Below, one piece after another: positions 8,140-16,975 of a stretch of DNA of 64,000 nt (position 1 is the stretch's first letter; every line of letters begins with the position of its first letter). The notes under the pieces were generated by a model. That model made no database searches, was not told where the DNA came from, and worked only from the letters and a program-made list of their open reading frames with translations. The stretch comes from Hoeflea sp. 108 (GTDB lineage Bacteria > Pseudomonadota > Alphaproteobacteria > Rhizobiales > Rhizobiaceae): contig NZ_KB890026.1 of the NCBI RefSeq assembly GCF_000372965.1, positions 124,001-188,000 on the forward strand, written 5' to 3'. The position numbers and the translations under genes were made by a program.

Positions 8140-10287
8140 CTATGGATCTGGTGGATGCACAACGACGAGTGCGTCAACCGCTACCGCTCTGTCGGGCAGA
8201 ACGATCACCGGGTTTAGATCAAGTTCCGAAATGAGCGGACCGGCCGCCAGACCGAGCTGGGCCACCCGGAAAGCCAGTTCGACCAGAGCCACCTTGTCCG
8301 ATGGCTTGGCTCCGCGAGCACCGTCCAACAGCGGCGAAAGCCTGAGGCTCGCGATCATCTCACGAATGTCGTCCCTGTCGACCGGCAAGGGGCGTGTGAC
8401 GGCATCCCTGAGGATCTCAGCATAGATGCCCCCCGCCCCCAACGTGATGGTCGTCCCGAGGTCGGCGTCCTGTGTCAGCCCGACGATCATTTCGACACCC
8501 GGCCCAATCTGCTCCTGCATCAAAACGCCTTCAATGCGAGCGCCTGGCGCATGGGCCTTTGCCCTTGCAACGAGTTCGTCGTGGATCAAAGCTGCGGCCT
8601 CGCCGTCGGTCACGTCGAGCTGGACCAGCCCCGCATCCGACTTGTGGGCGATGTCGGGTGACGCGAGTTTCATGGCAACGCGACCGCCAAATTCTGCGAC
8701 GAGGTTGCTCGCCTCCGCAGCAGTGTGGGCCATGCACTCGCGAGCGCGGTCGATACCGGCGCCCTCCAGCAGAACCGCAGCCTCCCGACTGTCGAGTACG
8801 CCAGGACGCGCCAGCGCTTCAAGCTGAATTGGCGCGAGGACCGGCACACTCCAGCTGCGAGGCCTGAACGAGGCTTTCGCGGCTTCATAGTCGGCGCGCG
8901 CGCGCAACGCACGGAAACACTTGCGGAACGAGCGAAAAATGGGAACTCCTGACTTGACTAGGTCGCGGTAGCCAGGGCTGTCGGTCAAGACCGACCCCCA
9001 CACGGCAACGATCGGTTTGGGCGAGCGCGGGGCGAAAGCGAGCACATCGGCGGCGAAACTGTCGGACAGGAGGCCGAGCGCGGCGGTAAGCCCCACAACG
9101 ATGACATCGACATTGGGATCGGCGGCGATAAGATCGAGAACTTCGAGCCGCTGCTGCTGCGGGGCGGAAATCGCGAAGCCGCCGCCATTGTCGATCGGAT
9201 TGGAAACCGTCACATAGCGCGGCAGATGGGCATAGAGCTTTTCGACTGTCGTCCCATCGAGGTCGGGAACGCTCACGCCGTAGCTGTCGGCCAGCTCTGC
9301 CATCAAGGTCGTCGATCCACCCGACACCGAATAAAGCGCGCAATTCGGCCCGGAGCCGGCCGGCACCTTGGCCAGGAGATTAGCGGTTTCGAGCAGTTCA
9401 TCGAGATCGCGGACACGGATCACGCCATACTGCTTGAACAGGCCATCGATAACGGCGTCGGCGCCCGCGAGATGACCGGTGTGCGAAGCGGCCATTCGGG
9501 CGCCACGTTCGGTCGAGCCCATCTTGAGCATGACAACCGGCTTTCGCATGGTATTCGCCGACTCCAGCGCAAGCCTGAGTTTGGGGATCGACTTGAAGCC
9601 TTCGACATAGGCGGCAATGACCGTGGTCTCGGGGTCGTGGGCAAAGTAGTTGATGAAGTCGGCGACCTCGAGATCAACCTCGTTACCGACAGTCACCCAG
9701 CGCCGGAAGGCAGCGCCCATGGCAACGCCTTCGACGATGGGACGGCCATTGAAGCCGCTTTGGGTGACCAGCCCTATCAACCCGCCGCGGTGGTGCTCCG
9801 AGACAGGGAACTGCTCGAACGTATTGTCGTTGGTGTTCGGCCCGATCACGCGCACGCCGTGCGCCCTTGCCGCCTCCGCCACCTTTGCTTCAAGCGCCGC
9901 GCCTTCCGCACCGACCTCCGAGAAGCCGGAACTGAAGACTATGACGTCGCGCACACCCCTGCTGCCACAATCGGCGATCACTTGCGGCACGATCGCCGGG
10001 GCCACCTTGACCACCGCAAGGTCGATATGATCGGGCACCTCACTCATCGAGGCGAACACAGGCACACCGCCGGCCTCGCCGCCGCGCGGATTGACGTAGC
10101 AGAAACGGACGTCCTCGCCGAAGCGGCGAAACCAGTTGTGCGCCTGCGGTGACGCATCCACCCGGCCGACATAAGCGATACCGCGCTTCTTTCGGAACAT
10201 GCGCTGGAGATCGATCAGGCTGCGGTCGAGTTCGGCGCGAGCCTGCAGGATTGCCGGTTGAGTGGTAAGCATCATCTGGTCTTTCAT
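8140..10287 (-). CDS. NDP-forming acyl-CoA synthetase (acetate-CoA ligase family), CoA-binding plus ATP-grasp
   Basis: 715 residues from the chosen ATG; a longer frame upstream gives an unlikely N-terminus. Order of domains: CoA-binding Rossmann domain (about 30-150, GIAYVGRVD...VRVIGPN), succinyl-CoA-ligase-like flavodoxin domains, with the SHTGHLAGAD motif that carries the phospho-accepting histidine in this family, then an ATP-grasp domain (about 490-715, MKLASPDIAHKSDAG). Reaction: ATP or ADP-linked interconversion of an organic acid and its CoA thioester. It is divergent from the IclR gene, 122 bp away, and probably controlled by it. Likely role in the cluster: activate the acid made by the HyuAB-type carboxylase. 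Confidence 0.88.
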   Translation of the reverse strand: MKDQMMLTTQPAILQARAELDRSLIDLQRMFRKKRGIAYVGRVDASPQAHNWFRRFGEDVRFCYVNPRGGEAGGVPVFASMSEVPDHIDLAVVKVAPAIVPQVIADCGSRGVRDVIVFSSGFSEVGAEGAALEAKVAEAARAHGVRVIGPNTNDNTFEQFPVSEHHRGGLIGLVTQSGFNGRPIVEGVAMGAAFRRWVTVGNEVDLEVADFINYFAHDPETTVIAAYVEGFKSIPKLRLALESANTMRKPVVMLKMGSTERGARMAASHTGHLAGADAVIDGLFKQYGVIRVRDLDELLETANLLAKVPAGSGPNCALYSVSGGSTTLMAELADSYGVSVPDLDGTTVEKLYAHLPRYVTVSNPIDNGGGFAISAPQQQRLEVLDLIAADPNVDVIVVGLTAALGLLSDSFAADVLAFAPRSPKPIVAVWGSVLTDSPGYRDLVKSGVPIFRSFRKCFRALRARADYEAAKASFRPRSWSVPVLAPIQLEALARPGVLDSREAAVLLEGAGIDRARECMAHTAAEASNLVAEFGGRVAMKLASPDIAHKSDAGLVQLDVTDGEAAALIHDELVARAKAHAPGARIEGVLMQEQIGPGVEMIVGLTQDADLGTTITLGAGGIYAEILRDAVTRPLPVDRDDIREMIASLRLSPLLDGARGAKPSDKVALVELAFRVAQLGLAAGPLISELDLNPVIVLPDRAVAVDALVVVHPPDP

Positions 10288-10374
10288 GGACTGTCGGAAG
10301 GATAGGCCAGCGGCATAGGCCAAATGGCCGAATACAAATGCCAGGAAGGGATGCAGACTGGCTGCGAACGCTCT

Positions 10375-10392
10375 GTGCCGGCCTGCCGGCAC
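10375..10392. promoter_or_regulatory. perfect palindrome between CoA ligase and iclR, candidate IclR operator
   Basis: GTGCCGGC-CT-GCCGGCAC is a perfect 8-2-8 inverted repeat located 17 nt before the iclR start codon, in the short divergent region shared with the acyl-CoA ligase gene. IclR proteins commonly bind such palindromes in their own promoters, so it is a good operator candidate. No T tract follows, so it is not a typical terminator. Confidence 0.5.
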
Positions 10393-10409
10393 AAGGAGAG
10401 GAGAGCGCC

Positions 10410-11309
10410 ATGGGAACCGCGGCCTGCCCGGCAAGACGGTTGGAACTGGGTTTTGAGGAAGAACCCAACGAATTGCTGCGCGGCGTCACCAACGACCGCT
10501 CCGGCGGGGTGGTGAAATCCAGCCTGCGCGTGCTGTCGGTGCTGGAATACTTCCAGGCCAATCCGCGGCCGGCCCGCACGACGGAAATCAGCCGCGCGCT
10601 CGCCATCCCCAATTCCAGTGCCGACGACATCCTCAAGACCCTGGTGCGGACCGGGTACCTTGCATTCGAGCCACGGCAGAAAGTCTACCTGCCCTCCTAC
10701 CGGATCGTTACGCTCGCTCGGCGCCTCGAAAGCACCTTCTTCGGCGGCACGGCGGTCTCCGATCTTATGGAGGAGGTTCATCGCTGCACCGGCCACACGG
10801 TGTGGCTGTGCATGGAAAACGATCGCTGGGTGCAATGCTCGGCAATCATTCCCGGTTCTGATTTTCACGCCGGCATCCATGTCGAGGGCTTTACCGACTA
10901 CGACTGGACGACTGCCGCAGGCCTGGCGCTTCTGTCGGGCAAGCCGCAGGAGGTGGTGGTGGAGATTGCCAAGCGCATGTTCCGCACCGAGCCGCCGGCC
11001 AGGCGCACGGCCAGTGTAACCACGCTCCTCGACAAGGTGAGACTGGCTCGAAAACAAGGCTATGCCACCTCCCGCGGCTTCTCTGGGGAAGGCGTGACCG
11101 CTGTGGCGGCACCCTTCCAGTCCAAGGTCATGCGTGTTTCGGTTGCCGTCGGTCTGGTCAGTCCCGATCCGGAGGAGAGCCCGGGCACCCTTGCCCTCGG
11201 CAACACGCTCCGCCAGATCGCGGCACGGCACCAGCGGCTTTCAGAGCTGCAGCGGGCCAATGACGACCTGCCTATTTCGCCGGAGTGGGAATTCCCGCCG
11301 CAGCTATGA
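10410..11309 (+). CDS. IclR family transcriptional regulator
   Basis: 299 residues from the ATG preceded by AAGGAGAGGAGAG. The N-terminal winged helix (about residues 30-95) contains SSLRVLSVLEYFQ and ISRALAIPNSSADDILKTLVR, as in IclR proteins. The C-terminal effector domain (about 110-270) shows the WTTAAGLALLSGK and GYATSRGFSGEGVTAVAAPF landmarks. Family role: repress or activate a catabolic operon in response to a pathway metabolite. It stands between the acyl-CoA ligase (divergent) and the large hyuA-to-binding-protein operon (convergent). Its last 38 bases overlap the 3' end of the binding-protein gene on the other strand. Confidence 0.9.
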   Translation: MGTAACPARRLELGFEEEPNELLRGVTNDRSGGVVKSSLRVLSVLEYFQANPRPARTTEISRALAIPNSSADDILKTLVRTGYLAFEPRQKVYLPSYRIVTLARRLESTFFGGTAVSDLMEEVHRCTGHTVWLCMENDRWVQCSAIIPGSDFHAGIHVEGFTDYDWTTAAGLALLSGKPQEVVVEIAKRMFRTEPPARRTASVTTLLDKVRLARKQGYATSRGFSGEGVTAVAAPFQSKVMRVSVAVGLVSPDPEESPGTLALGNTLRQIAARHQRLSELQRANDDLPISPEWEFPPQL

Positions 11310-12297
11310 AACCCTGGTCAACGACCCGGTCTTCGGGCATCAACTCGGTGTAGGAAAGCACTTCGGGGATGAGGGCGTAGGTCTTCTGCAAGCGCGCCGC
11401 GAGATCTGCCGGCATGTAAAGATTGGGGTCGAAGCTCAGCGAGACGCCCTTTTTGAGCGTTTCCTCGGGCAGTTGCAGTTCCTCGACCATGATCTTCATG
11501 ATCTCGGAGTTCTGGTGGTAGTCGCCCTTCAGGTAGTTGCGCGTCGTACGAACCAGCGCCCGCATCACCGCCTCGCCGACGTCGCGTCGCTCCTTGAGCA
11601 GGCGCGGCCCGAAGCTCCACGAACCGGCCGACATCTCCGGTCCCTGCACGAATGCCAGCGACACCTTGGAGGTATCGGCCTTCTGCCAGATCGAGTCGAT
11701 CAAATAGCCGAAGTTAACGGCGCCGTTCTCGAGGGCGACCAGGATGTCAGGCGACGCCATGGTCTGGAACTTCACGTCCTTGAGGGAAAGCCCAACCTTT
11801 TCCAGTTCCGTCTGCAGGAAATAGGAGGCCGTCGAACCAAGGCCGATGGCGCTGGCGATGGTCTGATCCTTGAACAGGTCGACGGTAAACTTGCGGCCGT
11901 TGAGAAAGGCGTTGTTGGCCCAGATGCCCTGCTTCTGCTGGGGTGACTGGACAAACAGCGGTGCAACCACGCGGATGTCGGCACCACCGGCGATGGCGTT
12001 GAAGACGGCCGCACTTGGCTGGCCGCCAAGCACATCGGCGCGCCTGGTCGCCAGGAGCACGATGCCGTCGCTCGACTTGGCGAAGGTGTATTCGATATCG
12101 ATGTTTTCCTTGTCGAACTCGCCCATACGGTCGGCCAGGATCATCGGAAGGTAGGCCTCGACTTTCGCGGTCATGGCGACCGTCACTTTTTCGCGCTGCG
12201 GCAGCGGCTTTGGCGCGTCGGAACCTTGAGCGCGGGCGCCCAGGCTCATGCCAGCCACTGCGGCCGCAACCGCCAACGTCTTCCATAGAGATTTCAT
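11272..12297 (-). CDS. NMT1/THI5-like ABC substrate-binding protein (nitrate/sulfonate/taurine type)
   Basis: 341 residues with a cleavable signal peptide (MKSLWKTLAVAAAVAGMSLG, ending ARAQG). The mature domain is of the SsuA/TauA/ThiY type: VTVAMTAKVEAYLPMILADRMGEFDKENI, a GGQPSAA loop and a periplasmic binding fold. A strong GGGAGG site precedes the ATG. It is the last gene of the leftward operon that begins with hyuA. The matching ATPase and permease are at 19431-21117 in the divergent operon, so the importer is split over two transcription units. The ligand is unknown, but this family takes up small anionic or aromatic compounds. Confidence 0.88.
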   Translation of the reverse strand: MKSLWKTLAVAAAVAGMSLGARAQGSDAPKPLPQREKVTVAMTAKVEAYLPMILADRMGEFDKENIDIEYTFAKSSDGIVLLATRRADVLGGQPSAAVFNAIAGGADIRVVAPLFVQSPQQKQGIWANNAFLNGRKFTVDLFKDQTIASAIGLGSTASYFLQTELEKVGLSLKDVKFQTMASPDILVALENGAVNFGYLIDSIWQKADTSKVSLAFVQGPEMSAGSWSFGPRLLKERRDVGEAVMRALVRTTRNYLKGDYHQNSEIMKIMVEELQLPEETLKKGVSLSFDPNLYMPADLAARLQKTYALIPEVLSYTELMPEDRVVDQGFIAAAGIPTPAK

Positions 12298-12355
12298 AAC
12301 TTCCTCCCTGTTGCTCTTCCTGCCGCCGGCCCTCCACCGGACGGCAAATTTTTCG

Positions 12356-13153
12356 TCAGTCGGCGTCGTAGACCAGCTTCCAGTTCGACCCCGCAAGTTG
12401 CCGGACGCGCGGACCGCCAAAGTGGAACGCCGGGTCTCCCGGCGGTTCAGCAAACGAAATGACGGCCGTATCGGGCGCCGGCGGCAGTGCTGCCCAGATG
12501 CGTCTCCCGGCGGTATCGATGTCGACGCGGTTGGAAATATTGTGCTTGAGGCTGGCGACACGCGGGTAAATTTCGGGGTCGACCTCGGCGGCGGCACGCA
12601 GGGCCGGCGTATCGACGCCGCCGGGCCTCACGGCCACCACCCATGGCCCGGTTCCGCCGCGGCTCTGACGCTCGCGTGCGACCACCTCGACCCAGTGCTC
12701 GATCGCGACCTTGGACGCACAATAGGTGGCGAGCCCCTCGAGCGCCGCGACAGCCGCGCCCGACGACAGCATGGCCAGGCCCGCCTCGTAAGCTGGACGA
12801 CAGGCATCGAGGAAGGCCTCGGCCAGCACGAAGGGAGCGGCGAGATTGGCCAGAACGCCCTTTTCATACTTGGCCGAAGCCACCTTGCCGACCATCCCGA
12901 TCGCCTCGGAATAGTAGGCGTTGTGGATGAAGATCGCGCGCTCGCCGCGGAAAGCCGCCAGCTCGCGGATGAAATGGCCGCGGACGCGATCCCATGAAGA
13001 GGGATCCGCCAGGTCGAACTGCAGCGTCTCGAAATCCGGATGCTTGCGGCGCGACAGATTGATGACGCGAGCGTTGCCAAAGGGAACGTTGCGGGCAAGA
13101 CCAAGGCCGATGCCCTGGGTCGCCCCACTGATCCAGACGAGAGTGTCGTGCAT
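12356..13153 (-). CDS. SDR family oxidoreductase
   Basis: 265 residues. The glycine motif is GATQGIG (about 10-16) and the catalytic motif YCASK near residue 145, followed by VRPGGVDTPAL. The protein has a relatively long C-terminus. It lies 17 nt downstream of the thiolase-like gene and 58 nt upstream of the binding-protein gene in the same operon. In a ketone-degrading pathway it could oxidise a secondary alcohol to the ketone or handle a beta-hydroxy intermediate; this is inferred from context. Confidence 0.85.
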   Translation of the reverse strand: MHDTLVWISGATQGIGLGLARNVPFGNARVINLSRRKHPDFETLQFDLADPSSWDRVRGHFIRELAAFRGERAIFIHNAYYSEAIGMVGKVASAKYEKGVLANLAAPFVLAEAFLDACRPAYEAGLAMLSSGAAVAALEGLATYCASKVAIEHWVEVVARERQSRGGTGPWVVAVRPGGVDTPALRAAAEVDPEIYPRVASLKHNISNRVDIDTAGRRIWAALPPAPDTAVISFAEPPGDPAFHFGGPRVRQLAGSNWKLVYDAD

Positions 13154-13170
13154 CTCTTCTCCCCTTGACC

Positions 13171-14334
13171 TCAGTTGCGCAACACGACGGCCGAGGTCGG
13201 ACCCAGGTCGCTCGAACTGACGAAGCAACAGTCGGCGTTCGCGACCTGGCCGGTCGAGGCGCCACGCATTTGCTTGACACCCTCGGTGATCATGTTGAAG
13301 CCATGCAGATAGACCTCCGACAGGCTGCCGCCGCCGGTGTTGACAGGCAGCCGGCCGCCAAGCGCAATGCCGCCATCCTCGGTGAAGGCAGCCCCCTCGC
13401 CGCAGCCGCAGAAACCGTAACCCTCGAGCGTGAAGAACACTTCCGGCGTAAAGGCATCGTAGAATTGCGCGACCTTTATGTCGGATGGTCGAATGTCGCT
13501 CTGCCGCCACAGCGACTTGGCGCAGGTTGCTGCCTGCGAGCGCATCGGATCGGCCGTGAAGTAATTGGCCAGGATGGCGCTGCCGCCATCGAAGCCCTGC
13601 GCCGCCGCATGAATGTAGACGGGCCGGTCGCGGCAGTCCCTGGCGCGGTCCGCCGCGGTGACGACGAACGCAATGGCGCCGTCGGTCTCCAGGCAGCAGT
13701 CGAAAAGGCACAATGGCTCACTGATCCAACGCGCCGCGAAATAGTCCTCTCGGCTCATCGACCTAGAATACATGAAGGCGTTGGGATTGCGGTTGGCATG
13801 GCTGCGAAACGCCAATGCGACATTGGCCAGGTGATCACGGGTCGCACCGAATTCGTGCATGTAGCGCGTGTACATGACGCCCACTTCGTCGACCGGGCGA
13901 ATGATGCCCCAGGGTCGCAACCAGGTGTCCCGGCTTCCCTGAATACGCTGGTCGAGCTGCGCCCAGACGCGGCTGGCCCTGCCGCTGCGCTTGCGCGAGC
14001 GCCAGCCGACCACGACCTTGGCCTGGCCGGTGGCGACGGCCATCGCCGCATGTCCGACGGTGCCGCAGCCGCCATGCCCGCCAGCCGGCATCTGCGAATA
14101 GTAGGTCACCTCTCGCATGCCGAGGTCGCGCGCGATGTCGTGCTGGAAGACATTCTCCATGTTCAGCGAACAGAGTCCGTCGACTTCCGCAGGCGCAATG
14201 CCGGCGTCGTCGAGGGCGGCCTTGATCGCGATGCAGGCAAGCTGCTCCTCGCTTTCGGACATCGCCTTTCCAAAGGCAGTCTCGCCAATGCCGACGATCG
14301 CCGTGCGGTCCTTGAGGGAAACGATGTCGCTCAT
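13171..14334 (-). CDS. thiolase-like protein, SCP-x / lipid-transfer type
   Basis: 387 residues of the non-decarboxylating thiolase (SCP2-thiolase) superfamily: N-terminal TAIVGIGETAFGK, a nucleophile-region cysteine in GGHGGCGTVGHAAMAVATG, and the C-terminal LPVNTGGGSLSEVYLHG segment with the active-site HG. Such proteins usually act as a pair with a DUF35 protein; the preceding gene is exactly that and overlaps by 4 nt. Predicted role: CoA-dependent cleavage of a beta-keto acyl-CoA, or an aldol-type cleavage as in steroid side-chain systems. The substrate is not readable. Confidence 0.88.
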   Translation of the reverse strand: MSDIVSLKDRTAIVGIGETAFGKAMSESEEQLACIAIKAALDDAGIAPAEVDGLCSLNMENVFQHDIARDLGMREVTYYSQMPAGGHGGCGTVGHAAMAVATGQAKVVVGWRSRKRSGRASRVWAQLDQRIQGSRDTWLRPWGIIRPVDEVGVMYTRYMHEFGATRDHLANVALAFRSHANRNPNAFMYSRSMSREDYFAARWISEPLCLFDCCLETDGAIAFVVTAADRARDCRDRPVYIHAAAQGFDGGSAILANYFTADPMRSQAATCAKSLWRQSDIRPSDIKVAQFYDAFTPEVFFTLEGYGFCGCGEGAAFTEDGGIALGGRLPVNTGGGSLSEVYLHGFNMITEGVKQMRGASTGQVANADCCFVSSSDLGPTSAVVLRN

Positions 14335-14786
14335 GGCCTGATGTCCTCGGAAGCGCGCGGCATCCAGCGCGGCAAGGTGATGTCGTCCGAGACGGTGACA
14401 AAGGTAACGTCGACTGGCAGACCAATGCGGATCGTCGACGCGGCGACGCTGTTGATGGCAGCGTCCGGCCCGGCAACCAGGCTGCCGACCATGCGGATGT
14501 GCGGATGGTCGTCGAGCTCGACCACAATCATTGAATATGGCACCAGATCCTGGAACCCCGGAAGGGTCGGACCATGCGCCACGCCGTATGACCAGATGGT
14601 GCCGCGACCGGCTGCGTCGACCCATTCGGTCTCGGGGTGAGCGCAGGCAGCGCAGAACGGATGCGGCGGAAACTGACTGCGGCCGCAAGCCTTGCAGCAC
14701 TGCACGACGAGACGCTTCTGCCGTGTGGCCTGCCAGAACACCATTGTGTCGGGATCGTCACCGTAAGGCAGCGGAATAGCGTTCAT
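14331..14786 (-). CDS. DUF35 / ChsH2-like OB-fold protein with rubredoxin-type zinc ribbon
   Basis: 151 residues. A zinc ribbon with C31-x2-C34 and C45-x2-C48 is followed by an OB-fold (WVDAAGRGTIWSYGVAH onward). This is the classic small partner of SCP2-type thiolases and aldolases, needed for acyl-CoA binding and stability of the complex. Overlap of 4 nt with both neighbours (HyuB upstream, thiolase downstream) indicates translational coupling and equal production of the partners. Confidence 0.9.
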   Translation of the reverse strand: MNAIPLPYGDDPDTMVFWQATRQKRLVVQCCKACGRSQFPPHPFCAACAHPETEWVDAAGRGTIWSYGVAHGPTLPGFQDLVPYSMIVVELDDHPHIRMVGSLVAGPDAAINSVAASTIRIGLPVDVTFVTVSDDITLPRWMPRASEDIRP

Positions 14787-16975
14787 GATCGTGCCTCGCT
14801 CTTGGCTTGGGGGCGCACATCCATCGCCTCGAGCACCGGCTCGCCCGCCAGCGCCACCTGAACGTCAACCTGCCGGGCGCATCCGGGACAATAGAAATGG
14901 CGGATTCGGAATCGCTCGCTGCCGGGATAACGATCGGTGATCGCGGAGCGTTCGCCCGCGGGGGCCTCATGGAGAACGAGGCTGCTGTAAAGGCGTTCGC
15001 CGAGCCCGCAGAGACGGCAGCCGCAAGACGCGCAGGCGACCTGTTCGCCATTGGCGGTTTCGACCGCCCGGAAATGGCTGGAGAGCCGTCGTCCACCAAC
15101 AGCGCCGCCCCCCCGGTACGGCTCACGCTCGCCAATCCTGGTGCTGCGCCGCGCCTTGCGTTCGGCGTCGGTGGCTTGTCGATCGACCAGGACCCGTTCA
15201 TCATCGCGCCGCATGACCACACCGAAATCGCGTAGCGCACCCTCCGTGCTGACCAGGCCATCGAGCACATCGGCCAACACGGCCGCGGTATCGCGCTCGA
15301 GCGGGTCGCCAAAGCCGCCGCCACCCTGTGAAGACGTGACAAGCATATGTCCGGGATGGAGCTGCGTACGCGCGTCAGGGAGGCGGATTTCGACGACATC
15401 GGCCAGGTCCGGCCAGCCCATCGCATGATCGACGGGGACATCACCGCTCATGATCGCAAAACCGCTCGGAGATCCTGGCTCGCCACCTGCCAGCCCCATC
15501 GTCGCCGGATGCTGCAGACCCTGCGCCATCGACAGCAGCGCGATGGAACGATCCGTCCGGTGCGGGCGATAGGCATGCATTGCACCAACCCCGCCGCGGC
15601 GCATCCCCGGCCCGCCCGTGTCGGCAAGTTCAAGCCGCGTCAGATAGAGAACCGGATAATAGGCCTCGTTGGTCTCGATGTTCGACGGCGTCGCGCCCGG
15701 CGAGGTTGCCGTTCCCGAAGTATCGCATCCATCAGTGTCAACGGTGGCGCCACCGCCACCGCTGAGCTCGTCGAGGAACAGCGTGGTGAACGGGCGGCCG
15801 TCAAGCCGATGGCCCGAGATCGACATGCCACCGGCGCCCGATGACTGTGAAGACGCCATGGCCATGTGTGCGTGCTTTTCAGATCCGTCGAGCAGGCGGG
15901 CAAGACAGGCACTGACGCAGTTACGGATCGCCTGGGCCGAGGTACCCGTGCTCATGGCGACGCCGGCTGGCCACTCGGCATCGACAACCGAGGCCTTGCG
16001 GGTGCGGATGTCGATCGTGCGCCAGATGGCGCCGGGCATCCATGGCAAGCCCTGGCAGATGTGGACGAGCACCGCCGCCATGGTGAAGTTGGCCAGCGTC
16101 GGATAGGTGGAGTTGACTGCACCGGGCGCCTGGTCATCGCTTGCCGTGAAGTCGAAGGTCAGCCTGTCGGCCGACTTAGCCATGGCCAGTCTCACCGCAT
16201 AGACCTGATTGGGCATATAGTCGGCGCCCCTGCGCTGCTCGTGCTGGATGAAGGAATTTTCGCGCCAGATGCCATCCGGCAACTCCTTGAGGCGGCGGCG
16301 GAAGGCTGCCTCGGTCGAGGCCAGCAGCGTGTCCATCGCCTCGACCAGCCCGTTCGCACCATAGACAGCGCATAGCTCGAGCAACTGGCGCTCCGACGCA
16401 CGGTTCGCGGCAATCTGGCCGAGCAGGTCGAGCGCGTTCAATTCGGGTGTACGAGTGCGGGCGAGATAGTCGCGTTCGATGTCACGCCGGATCCGGCCGC
16501 TCTCGACGATCTTGACCGGCGGAATCGGTATCGCCTCGTCGAAGATCGAGCGGGCGGCATAGTTGAAGCCGCCGCTGACCGGACCGCCGACATCCGGCTC
16601 GTGCACGGTCGAACCTGCCCAGGCGATCAGCCGTCCGTCGTGGAAAATCGGCGCCACCAAGGTCACGTCAGGCTGGTGGAGCGTCCCGAGATAGGGGTCG
16701 TTGGTGAGGAATTGGTCGCCCGGCCCGATGCCCGGGTTCTCACCGTAACGATCGAGGATGTCACGGACGATCAGGTTGAGCGAAGTCGACTGCACCAGAA
16801 TGAACTTGCTGCAGGAGACGACGGTGCCGTCGGCGGTCATGATCGCCGTATTAAAATCGCTCGCCTCGGACGCGATCTGCGATCCGGAGACCCGCACCAG
16901 CGTCTCGCCTGCGTCGGCGTTTATCGCCTCCATTCTGTGGCGAATGATTTCCAGTTCGATCGGACCGATGGTCAT
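14783..16975 (-). CDS. HyuB (hydantoinase B/oxoprolinase) protein fused to acetone-carboxylase-gamma-like zinc domain
   Basis: 730 residues. Residues 1-about 560 form a normal HyuB domain (ELEIIRHRMEAINADAGETL at the N-terminus, GDQFLTNDPYLGTLHQPD, and a glycine-rich GGGGFGDPLERD end). The last about 90 residues form an added domain with CASCGCRLCG and FYCPGCARQ cysteine pairs, followed by VDVQVALAGEPVLEAMDV. This resembles the small zinc subunit of acetone/acetophenone carboxylases. Family chemistry: with HyuA, ATP-dependent carboxylation of a ketone or hydrolysis of a cyclic amide. The fused domain favours carboxylation (inference). It overlaps hyuA and the DUF35 gene by 4 nt each. Confidence 0.85.
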   Translation of the reverse strand: MTIGPIELEIIRHRMEAINADAGETLVRVSGSQIASEASDFNTAIMTADGTVVSCSKFILVQSTSLNLIVRDILDRYGENPGIGPGDQFLTNDPYLGTLHQPDVTLVAPIFHDGRLIAWAGSTVHEPDVGGPVSGGFNYAARSIFDEAIPIPPVKIVESGRIRRDIERDYLARTRTPELNALDLLGQIAANRASERQLLELCAVYGANGLVEAMDTLLASTEAAFRRRLKELPDGIWRENSFIQHEQRRGADYMPNQVYAVRLAMAKSADRLTFDFTASDDQAPGAVNSTYPTLANFTMAAVLVHICQGLPWMPGAIWRTIDIRTRKASVVDAEWPAGVAMSTGTSAQAIRNCVSACLARLLDGSEKHAHMAMASSQSSGAGGMSISGHRLDGRPFTTLFLDELSGGGGATVDTDGCDTSGTATSPGATPSNIETNEAYYPVLYLTRLELADTGGPGMRRGGVGAMHAYRPHRTDRSIALLSMAQGLQHPATMGLAGGEPGSPSGFAIMSGDVPVDHAMGWPDLADVVEIRLPDARTQLHPGHMLVTSSQGGGGFGDPLERDTAAVLADVLDGLVSTEGALRDFGVVMRRDDERVLVDRQATDAERKARRSTRIGEREPYRGGGAVGGRRLSSHFRAVETANGEQVACASCGCRLCGLGERLYSSLVLHEAPAGERSAITDRYPGSERFRIRHFYCPGCARQVDVQVALAGEPVLEAMDVRPQAKSEARS

